The notes under the pieces are model-generated. The model did not search any database, was not told the DNA's origin, and saw only the letters and a list, made by a program, of their open reading frames with translations. A stretch of 13,899 bases of DNA from contig JAEWGR010000139.1 in assembly GCA_023388195.1 (NCBI GenBank), positions 1 to 13,899 on the forward strand. Direction: 5' to 3'. Position 1 is the first letter of the stretch, and every line of letters starts with the position of its first letter. A program made the position numbers and the translations under genes. This stretch comes from Bacillota bacterium. GTDB lineage: Bacteria > Bacillota > Negativicutes > Sporomusales > Sporomusaceae. Positions 7,084-13,841 of this stretch are shown here, piece after piece.

Positions 7084-7623
7084 ATGCCGATTAATGAAGA
7101 AGATCGTAAACCCAAACATCACCATCACAATAAACCGCGTCCCAATATGCCGCATGTGCATACTTATCTTACTGAAGTCGATGTGGCTGATGACCATCAG
7201 CATATTATTTTAGGAGTCAGCGGCCCGGCGCGGGAACGGGGCAGGTCCCATGTTCACAGAATCCATGGCCGGACTTCATTTATAGTTGAAGACGGTATAT
7301 GTGGTCATTGGCATACGGAAGATGTCATGACAGGGCCGGCTATTGAAATGCCTGACTGTAGTCATGTTCATTATTTTGATGGTACGACCAGTGAAGATGA
7401 TGATCATTGCCATAGCTTTACCGGCGTCACCGGTCTTGGTCCTTCTGAAGCCGCTGATGATTGCTGCGAAGACGACGATGATGATGATGACTGCTGTGAT
7501 GATCATGATGATGATTGCGACGATGACGATGATGATGATTGCTGTGACGATGATGACGACTGCTGTGATATGCCGAAATACAAATATAAATACAAATATG
7601 GCAAGCGGCCCGAAGAAGAATAA
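7084..7623 (+). CDS. YmaF-family His-rich protein with an Asp/Cys-rich tail
   Basis: The 179-residue product has two parts. Residues 1-120 carry the His-motif repeats of the YmaF family: HVH at 24-26, HQH at 38-40, HVH at 56-58, GHWH at 74-77, HVH at 94-96 and HCH at 108-110, each followed by a TG or T step. HHHH lies at 12-15. The family's function is unknown; the histidines suggest metal binding. Residues 125-162 are almost only Asp (27) and Cys (9), and 165-172 are four Lys-Tyr pairs before an acidic end. There is no signal peptide or membrane segment. The ATG at 7084 follows GGAGGTG at 7068-7074; the longer frame from TTG at 7066 merely includes this site. It is a single gene with its own terminator. 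Confidence 0.85.
   Translation: MPINEEDRKPKHHHHNKPRPNMPHVHTYLTEVDVADDHQHIILGVSGPARERGRSHVHRIHGRTSFIVEDGICGHWHTEDVMTGPAIEMPDCSHVHYFDGTTSEDDDHCHSFTGVTGLGPSEAADDCCEDDDDDDDCCDDHDDDCDDDDDDDCCDDDDDCCDMPKYKYKYKYGKRPEEE
7456..7569 (+). repeat. GAT/GAC-TGC trinucleotide low-complexity tract
   Basis: This in-frame tract encodes the Asp/Cys tail (residues 125-162) of the YmaF-family protein. It is built from GAY codon runs interrupted by TGC-TGT pairs, and is prone to length change by slippage in steps of three bases, which would keep the frame. GAT and GAC are mixed, so it is not a pure microsatellite, hinting that the amino acid pattern is selected. Confidence 0.85.
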
Positions 7624-7632
7624 AGCGATGCC

Positions 7633-7667
7633 AAAACAGCCTTCAGCGATATGCTGAAGGCTGTTTT
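7633..7667 (+). terminator. Rho-independent terminator after the YmaF-family gene
   Basis: A perfect 15-bp stem (7633-7647 with 7653-7667) and 5-base loop end in TTTT, 9 bases after the stop codon. It separates this gene from speE. Confidence 0.9.
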
Positions 7668-7692
7668 CCGGTTATAACGTGTGCTTTGGCTA

Positions 7693-7721
7693 TTGACCAG
7701 TACAGCCGCAGGCGCTAAACT
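7693..7721 (+). promoter_or_regulatory. Candidate sigma-A promoter for speE
   Basis: TTGACC at 7693-7698 and TAAACT at 7716-7721 have a 17-base spacer. The start point would be near 7728, giving a leader of about 145 bases before speE. Confidence 0.5.
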
Positions 7722-7871
7722 AGAAACTATAGGTAAGGTAAAAGCTTACAGTTTCTTTCGTTATTATTAAGCTGCTGTCTATATAGTTTTTGGGGATAAA
7801 TTTCTGGCCTGAACAAATCAGGCGAATTAGGGGAAGCTATAGGAGTTAAAATAAATAAGGGGGGATCAATA
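7722..7871 (+). other. Long leader region of speE with several hairpins
   Basis: AGAACT-like arms at 7722-7728 and 7750-7756 pair perfectly over 7 bp. They enclose a second 5-bp pairing (7733-7737 with 7745-7749). A separate 6-bp hairpin lies at 7807-7812 and 7818-7823. The region has no reading frame of note and ends in a G-rich ribosome site at about 7859-7864. It does not match a riboswitch that I recognise. The outer arms may be an operator, because the left one falls between the -10 box and the predicted start point. Confidence 0.35.
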
Positions 7872-8708
7872 ATGGAGTTATGGTATACAGAATATCAAAC
7901 TGAAAATTTGGGTCTTACCGCCCGGATTAAGGAAACCCTTTATGCCGGCAGGTCGGAATATCAACAGGTTGCGGTAGTTGACTCGTTCGAATTTGGGCGG
8001 ATGCTGGTGCTGGATGGCGTATTCCAGACTTCGGTTTTTGATGAGTTCATTTATCATGAGATGATTGCCCATGTGCCGCTGTTTGTGCATCCTGATCCCA
8101 GAACGGTTCTGGTTATCGGCGGGGGCGACGGCGGGACGGTGCGCGAGGTCGTTAAACACCAGTCGGTTGAAGTGGCGGAAATGGTGGAAATTGACGGCCT
8201 GGTAGTAGATGTCAGCAAAAAATACCTGCCGGAGATTAGTGTGGCTTTAAATGACAATCACCCGAAGCTGCGACTGAAGATTGGTGACGGGATCAAGCAC
8301 ATGCAGGAAGTGGAAAACAAATATGATGTTATTATCGTAGACTGTTCTGATCCCATCGGACCGGGGGAAGGGCTGTTTACCCACGCCTTCTATCAAAATG
8401 TACATAAGGCTCTTAAACCTGATGGGTTATTTGTGCAGCAGACCGAATCGCCATTTTTTCATCAGGACCTGATTAAACGGCTCAAAGCCGACATCGCCTC
8501 TTTATTTCCGATTACGCGCCTGTATTTGGCTAATATCCCGCTGTATCCAAGCGGCTTACATTGCTTTACCATTGGTTCCAAACAATATGACCCCAGCCAG
8601 GCCGATTTGAACCGGATTCCGGAAAACCTGGGTACACGGTATTACAACCGGGAGATGCAAAAAAGCTGCTTTGCGTTACCAAACTTTGTGCAGGATTTGC
8701 TAAAATAA
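7872..8708 (+). CDS. speE: Spermidine synthase (putrescine aminopropyltransferase)
   Basis: The 278-residue soluble enzyme transfers the aminopropyl group of decarboxylated S-adenosylmethionine to putrescine, giving spermidine and methylthioadenosine. Visible family features are the short N-terminal beta domain (about 1-55), YHEMIAHVPL at 61-70 around the substrate site, and the nucleotide loop GGGDGG at 83-88 with TVREV following. E107 and D108 in MVEIDGL would contact the cofactor, D139 lies in IGDG, and the catalytic loop DCSDPIGPGEGLF spans 157-169, with D157 as base and D160. The length is normal for the family. The ATG follows a GGGGGG-type ribosome site at 7859-7864. The gene stands alone: neither speD nor speB is adjacent, so decarboxylated SAM and putrescine must come from elsewhere. 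Confidence 0.95.
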   Translation: MELWYTEYQTENLGLTARIKETLYAGRSEYQQVAVVDSFEFGRMLVLDGVFQTSVFDEFIYHEMIAHVPLFVHPDPRTVLVIGGGDGGTVREVVKHQSVEVAEMVEIDGLVVDVSKKYLPEISVALNDNHPKLRLKIGDGIKHMQEVENKYDVIIVDCSDPIGPGEGLFTHAFYQNVHKALKPDGLFVQQTESPFFHQDLIKRLKADIASLFPITRLYLANIPLYPSGLHCFTIGSKQYDPSQADLNRIPENLGTRYYNREMQKSCFALPNFVQDLLK

Positions 8709-8722
8709 ATAACTCCGAATGA

Positions 8723-8751
8723 AAAAAGCGAGCTGTGGAGGCTCGCTTTTT
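8723..8751. terminator. Bidirectional terminator between speE and the aminopeptidase gene
   Basis: Arms at 8723-8733 and 8741-8751 pair over 11 bp around a 7-base loop. The A-run and T-run flanks give a U-tail in both directions. It is 14 bases after the speE stop and 30 bases past the convergent aminopeptidase stop, so it likely serves both. Confidence 0.9.
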
Positions 8752-8781
8752 GGCATGATCAGAGAGAATATCCGTTTTACA

Positions 8782-9894
8782 CTACTGCAGATTTTCAGGG
8801 TTTAGGCCTTCCAGCTCAGGGAGTGTGAAACGGCCATCTTTACGGATCACTTTGTCGTCAAACCGGATTTCACCACCGCCGAAGGCCGGGTTTTGCATAC
8901 AGACCAGATCCCAGTGAATCGCTGATTTATTCCCGTTAAAGGCGACATCATAGGCATTGCCGGGGGTAAAGTGGAAACTGCCTTTGATTTTTTCGTCAAA
9001 TAAAGTATCTTTCATAGGTTTATCAATATAAGGATTGACACCTAAGGCAAATTCACCAATATAGCGGGCACCTTCATCGGTGTCGAATATATTGTTGATC
9101 TTTTCCGTGTCATTGGCGGTAGCTTTGACAATTTTCCCGGCTTTAAATTCCAGGCGGATGTTTTCATAAGTAAAACCCTGGTATACGGCCGGCGTATTAT
9201 AGGTAATAACGCCATTTACTGAGTCCCTGACAGGGGCGGTATATACCTCACCGTCGGGAATATTTCTGAGGCCGGAACATTTTATCGCCGGGATTCCTTT
9301 TATTGAGAATGTAAGCTCAGTTCCCGGTCCGGTAATGCTTACTTTGTCGGTATTTTCCATGAGGCTGATCAAGGGGTCCATCGCTTTGGCCATTTTGCCA
9401 TAATCCAGATTGCATACATTGAAATAAAAGTCTTCAAATGCCTCCGTGCTGGTACCGGCCGATTGCGCCATGGAGGCGTTAGGCCAGCGAAGAATGCACC
9501 ATTTGGTTTTGGGGACGCGGATGTCAAGATGCACCGGCTTGATCCAGTCCTGCTGATAACGCTGCAGCTGGGCCGATGGCACATCAGCCATTTCTGTGAT
9601 ATTGAAGCTGGCTCTGATGGCAATGTAGGCATCCATCTCATGCATACGGGCCTCTTCCCAGGAGGCGGCCAACCGGAGTTGTTCACTGGTCGCATTCAGC
9701 AGCAAAGCCCGTTGCAACTGGCTGTTTTTAAGCTCCAGAAAAGGGACGGCACCGACCGCGTAAGCCTCATCCACCAGCGCCTTAGCCAGCGGCAAGGCAT
9801 CATCAAACATCTCAATTAATATTTTTTCGCCCCGTGCCAGGCTGGTTGAATAACCAATCAGGTTTTTGGCAAGTGTTTTTATCCGTGGATCCAA
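8782..9894 (-). CDS. M29-family metallo-aminopeptidase (AmpS/aminopeptidase T type)
   Basis: The 370-residue product is a cytoplasmic thermophilic-type leucyl aminopeptidase (MEROPS M29) that removes N-terminal residues from peptides using two metal ions. By family pattern the ligands are E216 in NIPDGEVYTAPV, E281 in RYIGEFALGVN, H308 in GSFHFTPG, and H327 and D329 in SAIHWDL; all are present. The length is a little below the usual 400 or so. The start is TTG at 9894: a perfect GAGGAGGT lies 6 bases upstream on the minus strand, and the next in-frame ATG would remove conserved N-terminal sequence. The stop is TAG. It is a single gene, convergent with speE across a shared terminator and divergent from the tRNA cluster. 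Confidence 0.93.
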   Translation of the reverse strand: MDPRIKTLAKNLIGYSTSLARGEKILIEMFDDALPLAKALVDEAYAVGAVPFLELKNSQLQRALLLNATSEQLRLAASWEEARMHEMDAYIAIRASFNITEMADVPSAQLQRYQQDWIKPVHLDIRVPKTKWCILRWPNASMAQSAGTSTEAFEDFYFNVCNLDYGKMAKAMDPLISLMENTDKVSITGPGTELTFSIKGIPAIKCSGLRNIPDGEVYTAPVRDSVNGVITYNTPAVYQGFTYENIRLEFKAGKIVKATANDTEKINNIFDTDEGARYIGEFALGVNPYIDKPMKDTLFDEKIKGSFHFTPGNAYDVAFNGNKSAIHWDLVCMQNPAFGGGEIRFDDKVIRKDGRFTLPELEGLNPENLQ

Positions 9895-9925
9895 GGGGTT
9901 ACCTCCTCATATAATTTTTCTTGAT

Positions 9926-9953
9926 ATAGTATCAGTATTTGATGTTTTAACAA
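9926..9953 (-). promoter_or_regulatory. Possible promoter for the aminopeptidase gene
   Basis: On the minus strand, TTGTTA (9953-9948) and TACTAT (9931-9926) are 16 bases apart, about 30 bases ahead of the TTG start. The match to consensus is moderate. Confidence 0.35.
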
Positions 9954-10020
9954 AAATATCCTTTTATTTCCCGGATTTAATACCTGCTTGGCAATTGACA
10001 ATAAAAATATAATCGACTAC

Positions 10021-10049
10021 TTGCATTTTTAGTTTACCTAGTATATAAT
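10021..10049 (+). promoter_or_regulatory. Promoter of the tRNA cluster
   Basis: TTGCAT at 10021-10026 and a perfect TATAAT at 10044-10049 have a 17-base spacer. The start point would be near 10056, about 10 bases before tRNA-Asn. Confidence 0.75.
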
Positions 10050-10066
10050 TCATTATGTTATAAGAT

Positions 10067-10142
10067 TCCTCGATAGCTCAGTTGGTAGAGCAATCGGCTG
10101 TTAACCGATCGGTCGTAGGTTCGAGTCCTACTCGAGGAGCCA
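10067..10142 (+). tRNA. tRNA-Asn (GTT)
   Basis: A 76-base cloverleaf. The acceptor stem TCCTCGA pairs with TCGAGGA (10132-10138), G is the discriminator, and CCA is encoded at 10140-10142. The anticodon loop CTGTTAA has GTT at 10100-10102, flanked by the stem ATCGG/CCGAT. The T-arm GGTTCGAGTCC is standard. Confidence 0.97.
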
Positions 10143-10145
10143 TCT

Positions 10146-10220
10146 GGCCCGTTGGTCAAGCGGTTAAGACACCGCCCTTTCACGGCGGTATCAAGGGTTC
10201 GATTCCCTTACGGGTCACCA
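10146..10220 (+). tRNA. tRNA-Glu (TTC)
   Basis: A 75-base cloverleaf starting 4 bases after tRNA-Asn ends. GGCCCGT pairs with ACGGGTC (one G-T pair), A is the discriminator, and CCA is at 10218-10220. The anticodon loop CTTTCAC has TTC at 10179-10181 between CCGCC and GGCGG. The D-arm and T-arm match the usual bacterial tRNA-Glu. Confidence 0.97.
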
Positions 10221-10235
10221 TATAAGCAGAGAGCC

Positions 10236-10306
10236 AGGTTCTTGGGAGCGAAAGCGACGCAAGAACCTGTGCGAATCGCTTAGTTCTGAGCGATAGCGAA
10301 GAACCT
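10236..10306. repeat. Two related hairpin units between tRNA-Glu and tRNA-Val
   Basis: Unit one (10236-10268) has perfect 9-bp arms, AGGTTCTTG and CAAGAACCT, around a 15-base loop. Unit two (10281-10306) is shorter, with GTTCT/AGAAC arms. Both loops carry GAGCGA(A/T)AGCGA and both units end in AGAACCT, so they are diverged copies in tandem. GCGAATCGC lies between them. There is no T-run after either, so they do not look like terminators. They may be copies of a dispersed palindromic repeat. Confidence 0.6.
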
Positions 10307-10322
10307 CCTTTATCCAAAACAC

Positions 10323-10398
<76 letters not shown>

Positions 10399-10402
10399 TG
10401 CC

Positions 10403-10441
10403 AAAAGAAGCTTTCAGTTTAAACTGGAAGCTTCTTTTTTT
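10403..10441 (+). terminator. Rho-independent terminator of the tRNA cluster
   Basis: A long stem (about 10403-10418 with 10423-10437, one G-U pair) is followed by seven T residues ending at 10441, five bases after the CCA of tRNA-Val. It indicates that the three tRNAs form one transcript. Confidence 0.9.
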
Positions 10442-10456
10442 GCATTTTGTTTGTGA

Positions 10457-10502
10457 AAAATTCAGCAATCTCCGTTTTCTTTGCAGGAAAAGTCTGAATT
10501 TT
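10457..10502. repeat. 9-bp inverted repeat upstream of the sensor kinase
   Basis: AAAATTCAG at 10457-10465 is mirrored at 10494-10502 across 28 bases. It sits 35-80 bases ahead of the kinase start in AT-rich DNA, where chance symmetry is common. It may be an operator. I find no convincing promoter here. Confidence 0.3.
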
Positions 10503-10536
10503 GGCGAATTGTGTCAGAAAAAGGTGGTGACAAATC

Positions 10537-12177
10537 TTGCTTTCCGGAAGTAAGAGTAAAATGGTGCCAGGATTGGTGGGCACCATTCTAATAACAATTA
10601 TCGGCGGCTTGATTGTTAATTATTTTAATTATCAATATCGGACTGTAATGGCTGGAGAGCGGGAACGCCTTGCCGTGGCGGCTAATTATCTTGATATGTA
10701 TTTTGATACCAGAATGGCAGGAATCAGGATGCTGGCTGCAGGCCCGGGGGTTAGGAGTCTTGATCCCGGACTGGCACGAGGTGATTTATTAACAGCAATA
10801 GAAGTGCTCGGGGTAGCTAATGCTGCTGTATATGACCGGAATCGCCGTTTAATTGCCGGTACGGGGAGGATCTCCGGCGTCGGTGAATTATTGCCTGCCC
10901 AAGAGCACGACAAAGATTTTGAGGCTGTCCTGGCAGGAAAGGTGGTAGTTTCTGACCGCATAGTTTACGGAAGTCTGGATCATGCTTATATCAGCATTTT
11001 AGTTCCCATTAGAGATGGCAGTGAGCAGGTAAACGGCATTCTGTCAGCCCATGTGCCGCTGCAGGAAATAACTACGTCTGTCCTGCAGGAGCAGATGCCG
11101 GAAAACCAATATATCTTCGTGATTGATAGTAGTGCCCAGGTGGTTCACCACCCACGGCTGGCAGATGTTTATCCTGAGAGTGCCGCCTATAAACAACAAT
11201 TTACCTGCTTGCTGAACAGTACATCAGGTATGATGGAATTTAATTCGTTTCTGGATGGGATGGATAAAGTATTTATTTATACGGATTTGGACAATGCAAA
11301 CTGGCGAATGATCATGGTTATGCCGCTTACAGCTTTGCATGCCAGAGTTCTGAGCAAATCGCTGGAAGATGCAGCCAGTTTCTTTTTTCTAGCTATTTGC
11401 TTTGGACTTTTATACGGGGTCTGGCGTCAGGCCAAACGGCACGAGCGGGAGCGGGAGCAACTGCGAATGGAGCGGATGGTTTGTGTCAATCAGTTAGCTG
11501 CCGGTATTGCCCATGAAATCAGAAATCCACTTACGGCAATCAAAGGCTTTATTCAGCTTATGGCCAGACGCAATGACCGGCCGCCGCGGGCCGAGCATCT
11601 GGATATTATTGTTGATGAGATTGGCCGGATAGACAATTTGATCAGCGAGTTTCAAATGCTGGCCCGGCCACCGAAAGAACCCTGTTTCGAAAAGGTGAAT
11701 ATTTGCAAGCTGCTGCAGGATATTACCCTGTTGATGGAGGGGCAGCTGCACAGCAAAAATGCGACTGTTACGGTAACACTGCCAGCCATGGGCTGTACGA
11801 CGGTCGGCGATATCTGCCAGCTAAAACAGGTATTTATCAATTTATTAAAAAATGCGGTAGAAGCAGTACCGTATGAGGGGCAGGTTATCGTGGCTATTGG
11901 CCGCCAGCAGGGAATGATGGCGATAACAATAGAAGACAACGGCAATGGCATTCCCTATGAGGTGTTTGAGAAACTGGGAACTCCTTTCTTTACGACGAAG
12001 GAATATGGCACAGGGCTGGGGTTATCAGTATGTTACAGTATTGTGCAAAATCATGGCGGCAGGATTATCGTTGACAGCCAGGTCGGCAAAGGCACTATTT
12101 TTACTGTTCTCTTGCCAGTGACTGGGGATGAGAGTGTGCTGCTGACTGTAGATGAACAATGTCATTTTGGCGTATAA
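10537..12177 (+). CDS. Membrane sensor histidine kinase (Cache-like sensor, KinB/sporulation-kinase type)
   Basis: The 546-residue product has a TM helix at about 11-29, a large extracytoplasmic sensor at about 30-275 that looks like a double-Cache domain (helix 40-66, strands near 94-110 and 150-172), a second TM at about 279-295, and no HAMP or PAS before the kinase core. The HisKA H-box is AHEIRNPLTAIKGF with phospho-acceptor H326. The HATPase has N435 and N439 in the N-box, DNGNGI at 467-472, the F-box GTPFFTTK and GTGLGLS at 491-497; all look functional. It would phosphorylate a response regulator, but none is encoded nearby; spore formers often use such orphan kinases to feed the Spo0A phosphorelay, which is inference here. 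I use the TTG start at 10537 because AAGGTGG is 8-11 bases upstream; ATG at 10561 is the alternative. Confidence 0.9.
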   Translation: MLSGSKSKMVPGLVGTILITIIGGLIVNYFNYQYRTVMAGERERLAVAANYLDMYFDTRMAGIRMLAAGPGVRSLDPGLARGDLLTAIEVLGVANAAVYDRNRRLIAGTGRISGVGELLPAQEHDKDFEAVLAGKVVVSDRIVYGSLDHAYISILVPIRDGSEQVNGILSAHVPLQEITTSVLQEQMPENQYIFVIDSSAQVVHHPRLADVYPESAAYKQQFTCLLNSTSGMMEFNSFLDGMDKVFIYTDLDNANWRMIMVMPLTALHARVLSKSLEDAASFFFLAICFGLLYGVWRQAKRHEREREQLRMERMVCVNQLAAGIAHEIRNPLTAIKGFIQLMARRNDRPPRAEHLDIIVDEIGRIDNLISEFQMLARPPKEPCFEKVNICKLLQDITLLMEGQLHSKNATVTVTLPAMGCTTVGDICQLKQVFINLLKNAVEAVPYEGQVIVAIGRQQGMMAITIEDNGNGIPYEVFEKLGTPFFTTKEYGTGLGLSVCYSIVQNHGGRIIVDSQVGKGTIFTVLLPVTGDESVLLTVDEQCHFGV

Positions 12178-12241
12178 GCTTTGCTTTTCCGCGTAAGGCC
12201 GCCTGCTTTTCAGGCCTGAATAAAGATAAATTTAAGAAAAG

Positions 12242-12286
12242 AGCCCCTGATTGTGGACTTTTAATAAGTCTCCAGCATCAGGGGCT
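12242..12286 (-). terminator. Hairpin terminator between convergent kinase and MFS genes
   Basis: AGCCCCTGAT at 12242-12251 pairs with ATCAGGGGCT at 12277-12286, and the inner bases 12256-12260 pair with 12266-12270. On the minus strand the stem is followed by CTCTTTTCTT, fitting termination of the MFS transcript. The plus-strand tail is weaker but may also stop the kinase transcript. Confidence 0.75.
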
Positions 12287-12361
12287 TACTTTATGAACAT
12301 GCTTTTTTGAAAAAATCAGCCAGTCTGTATTTGTAGGAGAACTTCGTCTAAACCCGGGTGA

Positions 12362-13555
12362 TTACCGTTTAAACAGCCGCCCAGGCAAAAATGAGGCCAG
12401 AGCCAGACCGATAAGCGGTAATATGGATAAAACGGTAAAAACGCTGGGAATGCCAAAATGGTCGGCAATATAGCCTAAAATAGTGGCGCCGATGCCGCCC
12501 AGACCGATGCTAAAGCCAATGGTCAGGCCTGAAGCCATGCCGACATAGCCGGGCATCATTTCCTGGGCGAGAACTACGGTTGTAGCAAAAGAGGATATGA
12601 GAGCCAAGCCGGTTAATGCCAGAATCAGCAGGGTCGCAAAACCACTGGTGTATTGAAATAAGCTAATTAAGGGCAAGGTAGTCAGTATCGAAGCCATAAT
12701 GACTGTTTTGCGGCCAAAACGGTCGCTCAAAGCCGCGCCGGCATAGGTGCCGACAACCCCCGCGAGCAGGAACACGGCTAAGAGATAGCTGGCATATACC
12801 GGGCTGCCTGATAAAAAGTCGATGTAATACATGGGTATATAGGTAGTCAGGCCGGTATGAATGCTGGACCTTACAAATATAAATCCCAGGAGGATGGCGA
12901 GCAGGCTGTAGTTTAGTGGCTGCCGGGTTACGGCCACCGGCTGGGAAGTAGCAGCTGATTGGACGGCAGGAGGCTGCGGTGAAAGCACCTGCAGGTTGCT
13001 ATACAGTAAAAATGCCATAATTAGCCCGGGGATGATGAAATATAAGGTGTTTGTTAATACCCCCGGCGCATTGAGGGCCACTGACATCGCGATGGAACCA
13101 AGTGCCAACCCCAGATTGCCGCCTACTGAAAATAGGCCCATGCTGCGGCCCTTGGTGGCAGCACTGCTGATCAGGTGGGTTGATTTAGAGGCTTGCGGGT
13201 GAAAGCAGGCAATCCCCAGACCACCGATAATGACAGCCAGCAGTAAGGTATAGTAGGAAGGCATAAGGCCGATGATTGCCAGGCCGATGCCTGCGAGCAG
13301 CACGCTGGCCGGGATTAACCACGGTAGGGAAACACGGTCGGTAAGATAGCCGAATACGGGCTGAATTACGGAGGAGGTTAGATTCTGGACAAGAACAATG
13401 ATACCGACTTGGGTATAACTGAGGTCAAAGGCTGATTTAAGGAATGGCAACAGTACAGGTAAAGCGCCCTGACCAAAGTCGGTAATTAAATGCCCCAGGG
13501 TTAAAAGAACCAGGGGCTTTGTCAAAAGTTGTTCTTTTTGCTGAGTTTGCTGCAT
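12362..13555 (-). CDS. MFS transporter of the fosmidomycin-resistance (Fsr) type
   Basis: The 397-residue product is a 12-helix major facilitator. The first helix carries GHLITDFGQGALPVLLPFL (21-39), and QPVFGYLTDR is at 65-74. GIACFHPQASK (114-124) and FSVGGNLGLALG (142-153) are the signature regions of the fosmidomycin-resistance family. A polar loop rich in Pro, Ala and Gln (about 190-212) joins the halves, and the second half holds the DRFGRK motif at 278-283. Family members export drugs such as fosmidomycin or other small molecules, but many have unknown cargo, so resistance is not proven. The ATG follows AAAGGAG at 7 bases. It is a single gene with its own promoter and a 3' terminator. 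Confidence 0.88.
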   Translation of the reverse strand: MQQTQQKEQLLTKPLVLLTLGHLITDFGQGALPVLLPFLKSAFDLSYTQVGIIVLVQNLTSSVIQPVFGYLTDRVSLPWLIPASVLLAGIGLAIIGLMPSYYTLLLAVIIGGLGIACFHPQASKSTHLISSAATKGRSMGLFSVGGNLGLALGSIAMSVALNAPGVLTNTLYFIIPGLIMAFLLYSNLQVLSPQPPAVQSAATSQPVAVTRQPLNYSLLAILLGFIFVRSSIHTGLTTYIPMYYIDFLSGSPVYASYLLAVFLLAGVVGTYAGAALSDRFGRKTVIMASILTTLPLISLFQYTSGFATLLILALTGLALISSFATTVVLAQEMMPGYVGMASGLTIGFSIGLGGIGATILGYIADHFGIPSVFTVLSILPLIGLALASFLPGRLFKR

Positions 13556-13592
13556 ATAACTACTCCTTTGTATTGAAAAACGTTATTTACTA

Positions 13593-13621
13593 ATAATAGG
13601 CTTATAAGGGAGAAATATCAA
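13593..13621 (-). promoter_or_regulatory. Promoter of the MFS gene
   Basis: On the minus strand, TTGATA (13621-13616) and TATTAT (13598-13593) are separated by 17 bases, 37 bases ahead of the ATG. Both boxes are close to consensus. Confidence 0.65.
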
Positions 13622-13659
13622 GCCCGGTAGGAGCTTGTTTTCCGCCATATCCCGGTATC

Positions 13660-13690
13660 TGGCGCAATTGTGGTTGTTTTTGGCGCAATT
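13660..13690 (+). repeat. Pair of 10-bp direct repeats upstream of a strong promoter
   Basis: TGGCGCAATT occurs at 13660-13669 and again at 13681-13690, exactly 21 bases (two helix turns) apart. The second copy ends 10 bases before the -35 box at 13701. Same-face spacing suggests a site for a regulator that binds in tandem. Confidence 0.5.
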
Positions 13691-13700
13691 TAAAAAATAG

Positions 13701-13730
13701 TTGCCATTTTAATACAGGACAGGCTATAAT
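13701..13730 (+). promoter_or_regulatory. Upstream sigma-A promoter for the last gene
   Basis: TTGCCA at 13701-13706 and a perfect TATAAT at 13725-13730 have an 18-base spacer. A transcript would have about a 105-base leader before the ATG at 13842. Within it, 13747-13752 pairs with 13795-13800 and 13755-13758 with 13791-13794. Confidence 0.6.
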
Positions 13731-13788
13731 ACTGATGATTGCAAAGCTGAACTCAGACAGCGGGCGGTCTTTCCATGGGCCGGGGCTT

Positions 13789-13817
13789 TTGTCTGTTCAG
13801 GCAAGTTATGGTATAAT
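13789..13817 (+). promoter_or_regulatory. Proximal sigma-A promoter for the last gene
   Basis: TTGTCT at 13789-13794 and a perfect TATAAT at 13812-13817 have a 17-base spacer. TGG just before the -10 box makes it an extended -10 promoter. It is 24 bases ahead of the start codon. Confidence 0.55.
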
Positions 13818-13841
13818 TAGTCTGCTGGGAGGCGGTTGCTT

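Noticed and set aside
7456..7569. Possible CRISPR or tandem-repeat array
   Set aside because: The repetition is of single codons within a reading frame; there are no equal-length repeats with unique spacers.
7343..7657. Plus-strand frame rich in Met and Thr
   Set aside because: It is the out-of-frame reading of the GAT/GAC tract in the YmaF-family gene.
9995..10013. TTGACA at 9995-10000 with TATAAT at 10008-10013
   Set aside because: The spacing is 7 bases. The promoter at 10021-10049 has correct spacing and is better placed for the tRNAs.
10499..10508. TTTTGGCGAA resembling a Spo0A box upstream of the sensor kinase
   Set aside because: It differs from the TGTCGAA core by one base, and a short AT-rich motif like this is expected by chance; no second box is seen.
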